In this document: positions 36,390-46,900 of the stretch, in pieces
Layout: each line of letters begins with the position of its first letter
Position numbering within the stretch: position 1 is the first letter of the stretch
DNA from: Serinus canaria
Lineage: Eukaryota; Chordata; Aves; Passeriformes; Fringillidae
NCBI RefSeq assembly: GCF_022539315.1
Contig: NC_066316.1
Location: 101,922,179 to 101,986,178 of the forward strand
Direction of reading: 5' to 3'
Length of the DNA stretch: 64,000 nt
Notes under the pieces: generated by a model
Seen by the model: the letters and a program-made list of their open reading frames with translations, nothing else
Databases searched by the model: none
What the model was told of the DNA's origin: nothing
Made by a program: the position numbers and the translations under genes

Positions 36390-36437
36390 GAGGTCCTATG
36401 TGACCAAAAATTTGAGGTCCTATGTGAGCAAAAGGTC
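36390..36437. repeat. 24-bp tandem duplication near the RAD51AP2 promoter
   Basis: Two copies of a 24-bp unit start at 36390 and 36414. They share GAGGTCCTATGTGA then C or G then CAAAA. It lies between the CpG island and the E2F-type motif. Confidence 0.75.
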
Positions 36438-36609
36438 CACGTTCCTTCCCAGAGCAGATGTTGCATCCCTGATCTTTCTTTTCACCCTATCAAGCACTGA
36501 TCCACCAAGGAGTTTATTCCCAAAATAAGCAGTATCCATATAGCTCCAAGCTCCTGAAAAAGACCTCTCCTCTCCAAACACTCAATGTTCAAAGGGTTAT
36601 TTTTCAAAG

Positions 36610-36620
36610 TTGGCGCGAAA
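36610..36620 (-). promoter_or_regulatory. E2F-type motif upstream of RAD51AP2
   Basis: The minus strand reads TTTCGCGCCAA, which fits the E2F consensus TTTSSCGC exactly. It lies about 300 bp beyond the CpG island, upstream of RAD51AP2. E2F6-type sites mark many germline-restricted promoters, which would suit a meiotic gene, but a motif alone does not prove occupancy. Confidence 0.4.
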
Positions 36621-36639
36621 CTAGCAGGTCACTGTAATA

Positions 36640-39054
36640 CCATTACAGATGGGCAATAAAAATAGAAACATCCTGAGGGCCTGTTGCTGCAAATATATGT
36701 TTTTTAGGGTTTGTCATCCAAACTACAGTGAACAAATCCACTGAAGCCCAACAGAGCCATTGTTCCTGGTAGTGAATGTTACACACAGGAATTGTATAGA
36801 GTTGAGCCTTAAAATAGCTTTCTTCTTGACAGTTCTGCTTTTATAAGTAAAGCCAACCAAAAATCTACTTCTAATACTTAAAAATATAATTAATTAATCA
36901 ATATTTACTTAACAAGATATAGATTCTATTAAATCAAGATTACATACCAATCTTAAAATATTCAAAATACCATATGGAATGAAGGTCATCATACAAACCA
37001 GAAACAGGATTTTAAGGTGTGTAAGAGAGATTCCTCATGCTGCTTATATTTTCTACTCCTGTGTGTTGGAATAGTACCTACTTTCCTGAAGCAAAGTCTT
37101 TTATTTCTCTGAACAGAAATGCTGGAGGTTTCACCACTCTTTCTAACATATTATGAACAGCATATTACCCTCTACTCCCACCTGCCTAGAGTCCCTTACT
37201 GTGTTTGGTGAGTTGCAAGTAAATAGGAGCCAGTTTAAAATTATTCAGGTGTTTGGCCAGTTAAACCAACCAGAATTACAGGAAAAATAAAGAAGACTGC
37301 TTTTTCTTGCATCTACACAGCTATAAATAAAAATTGTTTATGAAACTCTGTCCAGCTGTTCCACCTCCATGGCTTACTTTGCTGCATATAACTTAGATAT
37401 CCAGAATAAACTGACAGACTTACAGTGGAGCATATCTTGCATGCTCTGCACTTTCCAATTTGCAACTCATGAAGAAGATTTATTTGTGACACTTGTTTAC
37501 TTCTAGTACAAATTGAGTATAGCATATTTTTTGTAATGGAGTAGAAATAAAGACATAATTGCTTTCCTCACTCCTTGGTTTAGTATTATTTAATAGGATG
37601 CAAACACCATGCTTTCATTGTAGAATTTTGCTATTTTCCAACTGTTACTTTCTTTCAACTCTTATACTGTGCTTGCAAGTTGATGAAGAGGGTAGTAGAG
37701 CAGTCTCTTGACAAAGTCATCAAAGAAGTTTTGGGTACTGATGCAGCAGCCAATTCCTTCCCTTCAAGCCATTATTTAAAACTCTTACAAAAGGTTTTGC
37801 AGCTCTCATTCTCTTTTATTTATTTTTTTCTTTTTATTGAAAACTAGCAAAGAAAAGCATTGCAAAATATTTAAAAGAAAGGTCAGGAATAAATTTTTTT
37901 AAATTAAGTTAAATATCCACAAAGACAGCACCAAAATCAATTATGCTATTCAATGTGATCTGTAAGACACTAAATTCTGACAATCTTGATTTGTCAAGTG
38001 AAACAGTGCAATTTGGCTCTAGTCCTTTGTCTCAATTTAGCTGTGCTGGCTTAATGACTGCAGCCTTGTGCTTAAAATTCTTTGTGAGTAAACTGCCTTT
38101 TCAGAACCCTGAAATTTCAAGGCTGAAGGACTGTTGTAATCCATCGTGTTTGTATCATGCACTGTAATGCTAATATTTCTACTCTGAAAGTAGCTCACCT
38201 TATATAACATTGATTCATCAAAGGTCATAATTAATATTCCAAAGGGAATTTCCTGTTTGACTAGGAAAAGGTTCAATTTGATACTAGTTTTATGAACAGG
38301 ATATTGGTCATGAACTGTATGAAGTTGCATTTTATAAATTACCTTTTAAGTCATCTTACTGACACTTCACTCAACCACCATTCTTATTAAGTAATTATTT
38401 AAAATAGTCATTAAAAAATTGGGGTGTGAAAATGCTTTCAACCTTTTCTGCAGCCTTAATGAACATGCTTCCTATGTATCCATGTAATTTTGAAATAGCT
38501 TAAATAAAAACTTTAGTCCTTACTTTTGTTCAAGAGTATTTCATATTGTCCCCAATAACAACAAATACTGACACTTGTTTATTGGTAATAAACCTTTTAT
38601 TTGCTATAATAGAGCTAGAACCTCATCTTCACCCAATGTACTTTAAATCATAAGGAAGCTGTTCAAATTTCTGTTTGCATTGCAGGTATGAATTCCATTC
38701 CCAACAGAGTATCCATATTGATTAAGAAAGAAAAAACATCATGTGGAAGATACTTGGTGTTATGATCAGCTTCCATGTATATGCAAGAAACAGTCCTGCA
38801 CTGATTCAGTGATACGTTAGTCCTTCCAAGCTGGGTCTGGAACTTATTTAGTACAAGTTTACTAACAGCTCAGTAACATTTCTTGGGATGCTATTATTTT
38901 AATATTTCCTCCCATTTTCACTTTCTCTGTCTTTATAAACACTTTATGACCAACACAAAAGTAGCTTTCATAAAAGAAGGAAGCTGTTCCATAAATTTTT
39001 ATTTCTTGTAGCTCCATACAAAACTAAAATGAAAGTCAAGCGAAGGGGTTTTAA
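36640..39054. other. Intergenic, nothing recognised
   Basis: AT-rich spacer between the two divergent promoter islands. No gene, RNA or repeat family is seen. Confidence 0.65.
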
Positions 39055-39345
39055 AAATATGTAAAATATGAGCTTAAAGGTGAAGATAGGACTAGATTTT
39101 CCCCTGTGCAGAATTTTACATTATTCCAATTGATTTTCAACTCCCAGTTTATTGCCTCATCTCACAAGGTCTTTCTACAATTCCTCACATATAGTTCTCA
39201 TTTTTACTCCTCTAAGTCCATATTATCAGAAAACTTTGTTACATTGCTATGCATTCCCCTTTCCAAATAATTTGTGGCTGTGTTGAATTCCTTTCTGGAC
39301 TAGAACTGGGACATATTAAAAAAGCACTGTTCCAGAAGCTTGACA
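39055..39345 (-). mobile_element. Old CR1/L3-like LINE reverse-transcriptase fossil, copy 1
   Basis: The segment aligns by eye, in order and on the same strand, with the copy at 43640-43940: shared blocks include ATTTTACATTA, CCCAGTTTATTGCC, and a final GGGACATAT. Read on the minus strand it has a degraded catalytic-box relic, KFSDNM at about 39220-39240, where LINE reverse transcriptases have KFADDT. It is heavily decayed. The exact family is uncertain. Confidence 0.65.
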
Positions 39346-40250
39346 CAACCCAAGTACAGCACTTTTGCTGTATATAATTGGAACAAAGGGTGGGAAGGGA
39401 TTCAGAAGGCACTGTGTCTAAAGCCAAGAGTAACAGGAAAGTACAAAGCCCCCTCTTTAACTTTTGGGAAAAGGGCCCACGCCACCTTCTCCCTGCACTG
39501 GTCCTCACTGTTGCCTGACTACCACAATGACCAGCTCTGATTTCCAGTGGGAATAGGCTCTAGCATTGCTTTTCAAGGATGTTCTTTTACATCTTGTGGG
39601 ATATGAAATGAACACACTTAAAAGGTGTTTAGGAACTCGAACCAGTTCTGTTGAACTGGAGGGTTACTCATACCCGTCCATGACCCCTTTATTTTGTCCA
39701 CTGCAATGAAGTCGCTGCTTGACTGCCTCGTCCTACTCATTTGACAGCTGTCAAGTTGAATAAAAACTGCTGTTTATTGGACTTGATATTTTGGTCACAT
39801 TATCTTTCACCTGATACACTGCTTGATCATACTGCTCGGTTGCTGTCACCATATCATTCTCTGTTATATGAGTCCCTGTACATCTCAAAGATGTTTTCAT
39901 TTTACAGCTGAAACACCTTGGTTGTAGTTTAATTTCAAAACAGAAGCAGAAAACAAAAGGTCCTTTGTATACAGAGCACTAAACATAGAGATACAAATAT
40001 TTTGCATCAAATTTTATTTGTTACTATCCATCTTCTTCATAAAGGGCAGTGAAAATAGTTCTGCCTGTCAGACAGTTCAAAACCTATTTGTTGAAAGTCT
40101 GCAGTGCTGCTGAATTCAGGTCACACACATCTCCAGGCATTGAGATGCAGCATTATTTCTTTCATTCTAGCAGGACGATTACTCAGTCTATATGATCCCT
40201 AATCCTATTTTACTTTTGCTCTAGATATTGCATAGAACATACAGGCTTGT

Positions 40251-40470
40251 TCATAGAGCCACAGATAATTTCGTTTGCAAGGGAATTTTGGAAATCATCT
40301 GGACCACTCTGCTCAGAGCATAGCCAGCTTTCAAGTTGCACATAACTTCAGTCCTTCATCATCAGGCTGTTTGGGGCTTTTCTGGTCAAGATCTGAGTAT
40401 CTCTAGGGTTAGAGATTCCCCAGTGGCTCTGGAGTGCTTGCTACTAAAAGCTGGTTATACTGCTAAATTT
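40251..40470 (-). mobile_element. CR1 LINE 3' end, antisense, diverged
   Basis: The + strand reads as a diverged antisense CR1 tail: TCATAGAGCCACAGATAATTT, then AATCATCTGGACCACTCTGC, then GTATCTCTAGGGTTAGAGAT and CCAGTGGCTCTGGAGTGCTT. These correspond in order to the reverse complement of the CR1 3' end. The right boundary is approximate. Confidence 0.75.
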
Positions 40471-42267
40471 TAAGTAATCCATATTCTCTTTTCTACTGTT
40501 CAGTTCTTTTACTCTATGCTGATCACATACGGATTAACTAAACCATGTGTAATACATTAGAAATACACATAGCTCTTCTCTCAGTCTTACAGAATTAAAT
40601 ATTTCTGATCAAAAGTTTTTTAATAACAAACTACCTTTAAAAAGCAACTCTTTTTTTATTAAACACATAATGAAGATGTAAAATATCTGGACTTCTTATT
40701 TTGCACTTGAATACTCTTTACAGCTAAAGTGATGTTTCAGAATCAAATAATAAAACTTAGTATTAGCCATATCTGCTTGTCAGTAGTTCTTCATCCCCTT
40801 GGAAATAAGCCTGGTTGACAACAAACCTGGTGCCACATCTGCCATTACTAGCCAGGTATATTGTAGATGTTGCAGGGCTAAGCTGCTAAAGCAGCTTCTC
40901 AGACAAGTGGAGACATTCAAAAGGTGATAAAGTAATGCAGAAACTCTTGGCAAGTACAGTTTATGTTGGGGGGTCTGCAGTATAAAAGTTAAGTTTGATC
41001 TGCACTCAGAAAATGCTCCTCCAAGGCACATAATCACAGTGCAAAATATCCATGGGGCAGCGGAGGAGTTTCACGAGGTTCTTTCCCTACATCCAGTGCA
41101 CCTCAGCTCCTGTGTAGAAAAATGGACAACTAACATAGATACTCTACTGCCTTAAGGCAAGAAAAACATTGCAGGTTAGTTACTTGGGTCCCTGAAGTCT
41201 TACACAAAGGTATTTTGCAAAAATGTATTATGCATCGTGTCATGATAGTTTGGGGCTGTATCAAAAACAGGAAAATTATAAACTCTTCTAGTTCTCTTAT
41301 CAGGGGAATTCTGAAGTCTTGTTCTGCCACTTCCCATCTAGTTTCTTAAAATTATCCGGATTATAATTCCTGCTTTGTTGGCAAGAACAGATGAAAATTA
41401 GGTGTGCAAGATGAAAGTGCCTTTGAAGGAGAATATAAAAACTGAAGTGCACTTTTGAGGATTGTGTATTTATTTTACCTTTGAGCATCAAACTTCATAT
41501 GAAAACAAACTGATGTGCCTGACAAACCCTTTATTTGTTCTCTTTTTGTTTCTGAAAAACCTATGCTGAGAACTATGCTGTTTGACATACTCATAAATTA
41601 CTTACTATGTAAGAAAGATCACAGGTATTGGAGGTACTCAAAGATATAGCTGGTTGGAAAGAATCCCAGAATTGTCCTCCAATACTAAACAACAGCAAAA
41701 TAATAAAATAGATCCATTTCATTATTGATAAAAGGGAGTTAATATATAAAAGAAATATAACCTTCTCTTTACAGATACATTTAGTATATATTTATTAGCT
41801 ACTTACCACTGTGAATAAAAGATATGGGACATTCTACAGAAAATTTCTGAAAACGGTAATTCAACATCCACAAGCAATCAGAAAAAGAGACAAAGTAAGA
41901 AATTATTGGGAAAATTATATTTCTAAAATCCACAGTATGTTCAAATCTTTGACAATGAATTGCGCTCCAGTCATCCCACATTTTAAAAAACTCAAATGAA
42001 TAGAATTGGAAAATGTAGAAAAAGCAACAGTGATGATCAGTGTAAAAGAAGTTTCCTATGGAAAAAAGGATATATATTTTAACTGAATGTATATGTTTTA
42101 ACTGAAGAAGAGAGATCATGAGTAGTGAAGAAGATATGGGTCCATAAAATCTTTGATTGTATAAAACAGGGAACAAGAAAAGGAGCATTCATAGAGATGA
42201 AGAGAGGCCCTATTGGAAAATAGTCATGGATTTCTTTTCTGTATTCAATAGAGAGATATAGAGATAG

Positions 42268-42617
42268 AGAGTTGTGATTATTCAGCCTGGAGGAAAGAAG
42301 GCCCTGGGCTGACCATATTGTGGCATTTCAGTACCCGAAGGGAGCCTAGAAGAGAGCTGGAGAGGGACTGTTCACAGGGGTGTGTAGTGATAGGAGAATG
42401 GGCAATGGCTTTAAGCTGGAAGAAGGTAGCTTTAAATTCTATATTAGGAAGAAAATTTTTACTGTGAGGATAGTGAGGCACAGGAGCAGTTTGTCCACAC
42501 AAATTGTGGATGCCCCATTCCTGAAAGTGTTGAAGTCCAGGTTGGATGGGGCTTTGAGCAACCTGGTCCAGTGGAAGGTATCCCTGCCTATGGCAGGTTG
42601 GGTGGATCTAGGTGATC
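42268..42617 (+). mobile_element. CR1 LINE 3' end, left part (split by an LTR)
   Basis: CR1 landmarks appear in order: TTCAGCCTGGAGGAAAGAAG, AGTGATAGGAGAATGGGCAA, GTGGATGCCCCATTCCTGAA, CCAGGTTGGATGGGGCTTTG and GGCAGGTTGGGTGGATCTAG. The element stops at GATCTTTAGT, where an LTR begins, and resumes at 43003. Confidence 0.93.
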
Positions 42618-42623
42618 TTTAGT

Positions 42624-43002
42624 TGATGATGATGTTCTCAGGGGTCCCAGGATGAGGGAAGAGACAAGAAAGTTGACTCCATGTTTCAGAAGGCTTGATT
42701 TATTATTTTATGATATATTAAAAACTATACTAAAAGAATAGAAGAAAGGATTTCATCAGAAGGCTAGCTTAGAATAGAAAAGGAAGGAATAACAAAGGCT
42801 TGTCTCTGACCGAAACAGTCTGGACAGCTGGACTGTGATTGGCCCTTAATTAGAAACAACTAAATGAGACCAATCACGGATCCACCTGTTGCATTCTACA
42901 GCAGCAGATAAGAATTGTTTACAGTTTGTTCCTGAGGCCTCTCAGAGTCTCAGGAGGAAAAAATCCTAAGGAAAGGATTTTTCATAAAACATGTTGGTGA
43001 CA
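42624..43002 (-). mobile_element. Solo LTR of an endogenous retrovirus, class II (ERVK-like)
   Basis: A 379-bp element with TG...CA ends (TGTCACC at the 5' end and ATCATCA at the 3' end on the minus strand). It is flanked by a perfect 6-bp duplication TTTAGT at 42618-42623 and 43003-43008. Six-base duplications are typical of ERVK-type integrases. In minus orientation it has CCAAT-type boxes in U3 (around 42835-42880), a TATA-like AGTATAGTTTTTAATATATC and an AATAAA at 42699-42704. No internal viral genes remain, consistent with LTR-LTR recombination. The surrounding CR1 reads straight through once the LTR and one duplication are removed. Confidence 0.9.
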
Positions 43003-43045
43003 TTTAGTCCCTTCCAATCCAAACCATTCTATGATTTTATGATTT
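43003..43045 (+). mobile_element. CR1 LINE 3' end, right part (terminal tail)
   Basis: After the duplicated TTTAGT the sequence continues CCCTTCCAATCCAAACCATT and ends CTATGATTTTATGATT, the CR1 tail expected after the left part at 42617. Confidence 0.92.
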
Positions 43046-43309
43046 CTTTCCAATCTTCCTTTAATTCCACATAAACTTTTAGCACCCACAAGATTTAGGA
43101 TCAAAGAACTGCACTTCCAGCTTCACTTCAACAATTTTACGAAAGTTCCTTTTCTATTCATGTGGAATCGGTGCTCTGCTTTACCACCTTGCTGTCTTGC
43201 ATTAGAAATACACAGTGAACACTCAGTCCCTACAGAACCCTGACAGGCTATTAATGTTTCTTAGACCTCTATCACATCATAATGAGGAATCTATTTGCAG
43301 ATTGAAGTA

Positions 43310-43940
43310 GAGCCTTATTTGGTTGATGCCACTACAAAAAAATTCCACACTTTTGATCATCCTTGGTGCCCTTCTCTGAGCCCTTTTAAATTCTACCATA
43401 CTGTCTGTAAGATGAGGGATCAGAAGTATATACAATGGTAAAATTGCAGGTGCTTCACATATTTAAGCATCTGCATATTAATATTATTTCATTTTAAGGT
43501 TTATTCTTTTCCCAATAATTTTACCTTTTAGCTTGATTTCTTGACTGCTGATGATCACTGACATTTTAGCTGAACCATCCATCATAACTTGAAGAGCTGG
43601 CTCCTCTGCAGTAAGGGTCATTTCAGAGCCCAACATTTTAAATATGAAGCTAGGACTATTTTTTCCTCTCTGCTGCATTTTACATTACTTCAAACAAAAT
43701 TTCAATTTCCAGTTTATTGCCCCACCTCATAAGGTTTTTCTTCAGGTCTTCACTTGTTCTCTTTTTTGCTACTCTAAATTGGTCAATATCATCAGCAAAC
43801 TTAATCAGCTTTCTGTGCATTCTCCCTTTCTAGATCATTTCTGGATGAATCAAATAAGGTATTTCATATTCCTTGCATGACAAGAGCCGGGACATATCAC
43901 AAAAATTACTGCTTCAGAAGCTTAGTATAAGCAAAATATA
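43310..43940 (-). mobile_element. Old CR1/L3-like LINE reverse-transcriptase fossil, copy 2
   Basis: On the minus strand the catalytic box survives as IKFADDI at about 43785-43804. The thumb-side sequence survives as an open stretch reading ALQVMMDGSAKMS at about 43560-43600, resembling the DLGVLVDGSLKMS region of CR1-type ORF2. The left part (43370-43440) matches the following ORF2 segment. The frame is broken outside 43484-43678. It is an ancient, non-functional copy, homologous to 39055-39345. Confidence 0.75.
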
Positions 43941-46900
43941 ATATTTTTCATATATAATAAAATTGTAGAACTCATGGTTGCATGTAGTTATGAGGATCAA
44001 AGATATGAAAGGTTTAAAAAACAATTCAAATAAATTCAGGAAAGAGACCTCCATAATATATTAAGCACAATGACTTGACTGCAGACTGAGAATAAAAAAA
44101 TTGCAAAAGGTTGGTCATCAGAAGCTGCAAGGTACCAGTGAAGGATTACTTTATATTTGGACCATTTCTTTTACACTGTCTCTAAACATCAGCTACTGGT
44201 CAGTGTTGGAGACAATAAACTGTGCTATCTGTATCCAGGGCCAACACAAACAACTGATCTACTATGGGTATTTTTACTTTTTTTTTTTTTCTTCAATTAG
44301 ATACATATTTCAGATTGTTATCTATGTCTCAAAATTGTGCTGCATTTTTACATTTTCAGAAGATACCACACGATGAAATGTGCTACTAATGAAAGGTAAT
44401 CAAGCCTAAATATTTATGAAATAAATCACTGGCCTTAAAAGCCCAATGCCCATTATACAGGTTGAATATCCATCCCTCTTTAAATATGTTAAATATGTTT
44501 GAATGAGTTATTCCTTGCTTTTTTGATCATTCCTGTTTGAAATTTCCTGAAAAATATACCTCTTTAGTGACAAAAAGAAGATATGTTGATCTTTCAGCAG
44601 ACAGAACAGCATAATGGTACATTTTGTTCTCATGATAGACAGTTTTGACTTTGAGAACAATTGACTGGAATTTGAAGAGCACACTACGCCATGGCAAATG
44701 ATTCAGAGGGAGCTTTCATTACATATTAACATCCCATAAGTTCTTCAAATTTAAAATCTCTTTTATGGACTTCAGAAACTGTTTTCTGTAATGGGATTAC
44801 AACTGAATAAATAATTTTTCTTACCAAAATCTCTACTCTCAATTATTCACATATGCAATCCATGGCTAAAGCTCTCCTCCCAACACATGCTCCTCTGTTC
44901 CTATATATATGCATTGATAAATATTTTCTGAATTCTTTAATTCAGTGCTTACACTGTAAGGGATCAGGCACATTTTAACCAATATATGCATTATTTTTCT
45001 TTTTTATTTTCCCTCTCCTTCCTGATCTAACACAGAGTACTAGTTGTGGGCATAAAATGTGAGCATAAAACACATTCAGTAACACACACCTTTTCATTAA
45101 TTTATTATGAAACCGCTGGAAGGATATTGTGGCTTACTGTGAATACATTAGATTCTATGTTAAAAATTATGACTGAAAGATGAATGATGCAAATGAGATT
45201 GGCAAAGTTGAAACTCCCCTAACCTCTTAAGCAGTAACATTGTTGATAGTATTTGAGGAAACTAGGTTATAATGATGAAATACTCTAAATGGATTATAAT
45301 TAAAATCCAAATATTTTCCCCTGGGAAAGCACAATTTAAAATAATCTGTCAACAATAAGACTCTGATCTCTTGTGCAGTATTAGTAAGGTGAAACCAAAT
45401 GAGTTTAAAATTTTTTATCCAGATCAATTTTAAACATAGTGGATGACTCTTAGCATCTTTTAAAGCTATCTTGATATGAATAACATAGTTTAATTTTAAT
45501 AACACATATAAAACCCTTTAGATCAAAGTGCGTATTTTAATTTGTTAGTGTACAAGACTGAAAAGTCTAAAAAAAAATGAACAACATGATACATTAAGGA
45601 ATGGGAATGATGATAAAAATTGCTATGTGTCCATTCATATGAGCAATTCTTCACCAGTTAAATACAAAAGAAATAAAAGGAAATAAAATCTATATTCATT
45701 TTTAGGATGTGAATTGTGTAAAATACCGGTTATACAACATTAAAAAAAGTACATGATTCTGTGGTTTTATTTCTTTATTTCTATATTCAGACAATAGGTT
45801 ATTATATTTTAAAAAAAGCACTGCCTTTGTCTCATTATCTTGAAAAAATAGCAGCCCTTTGTTTATTTGTTTTCATGTAGAAGATGCTGTCTGATATATA
45901 CCATGAAATCACAGTGTGATGTTAATTTATACGCATCTATTTATTTATAAAAATCTTCTCCACAGACACAGAAAAACACTGGAAGACAGGAAAAGTTGCT
46001 GAAGTAAACAAACACAGACGTAAAATGTCCACTCATCACCACTCATTTCCACTCATCTGTTGAGGGGGCTGGATGGGAGCACAGTTTCCAATGGGAATAT
46101 ATCTTCCTGTGATTCCAGGCATGCCTGGCACTGCTGTAAAGTGCCAGAGCGTTGTGCCTGTGCTCAGCAAGCCCCAGGAATCAGGCAGAGCACACAGGTA
46201 GGCTGGCTGCTCCTCTCCTCTCTTTCACAGCAGGCAGTGATTTGATACAGCAGAAGGTCGACACTAGAAATGAGACATCCTAGCAACTGGTAAATGGTTT
46301 CCACACTGACTGCCTGCTAAAACAACTCATAGACTACTTTGATTTAATAAGCAGTTCACTTTTAAATTCAGCAATTATTCTTTCTAATCTATTTTAATCT
46401 ATTCAGGTGCTGCTAGTTTGAAAGAGACACAGAATTTCATTAATACTCATGGTATGAATAGGGATCAGTTAATTATTTAAAACAGAATCTCCCTTTTAAA
46501 TTTTTTTCACATTTAGGTCTTAGGAAGAAAATATTGGTGGAGGAAATACAGGAAGAATTTAATGTCCTTTTTTCAAGAATATGAATCAGAAATTTGTGTT
46601 GAATTAAAGCCTTAGGGGGTAAAATTCCTTAACAGCGTGGAACTTTTTCTTAGGGTTCATGCTGAACAACTGCAAAATAAGAGAGTTTCTGGCTCCTTCT
46701 TGGCTCAGTCTTAAACATGGTCAACTACCAACATGAGAAAGTCTGCAGGCATTTATTCTAAAGTATCTTGTAAAATGATCATCTGGTCTCACAGAAAAGA
46801 TTGACTAATTACATACATACTGGCTTTATACCTGTATGAAATTATCATAGATATTTTTGTACATCACAGTTATGTACATTTATACAATTTTATATGAGGC

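Noticed and set aside
35601..36528. Open frames up to 262 codons around the RAD51AP2 island
   Set aside because: GC-driven, no domain; they could at most include part of a RAD51AP2 first exon, which I cannot define.
41655..41690. Possible antisense CR1 start (GAATCCCAGAATTGTCC)
   Set aside because: Only a short resemblance; the following sequence does not continue as CR1.
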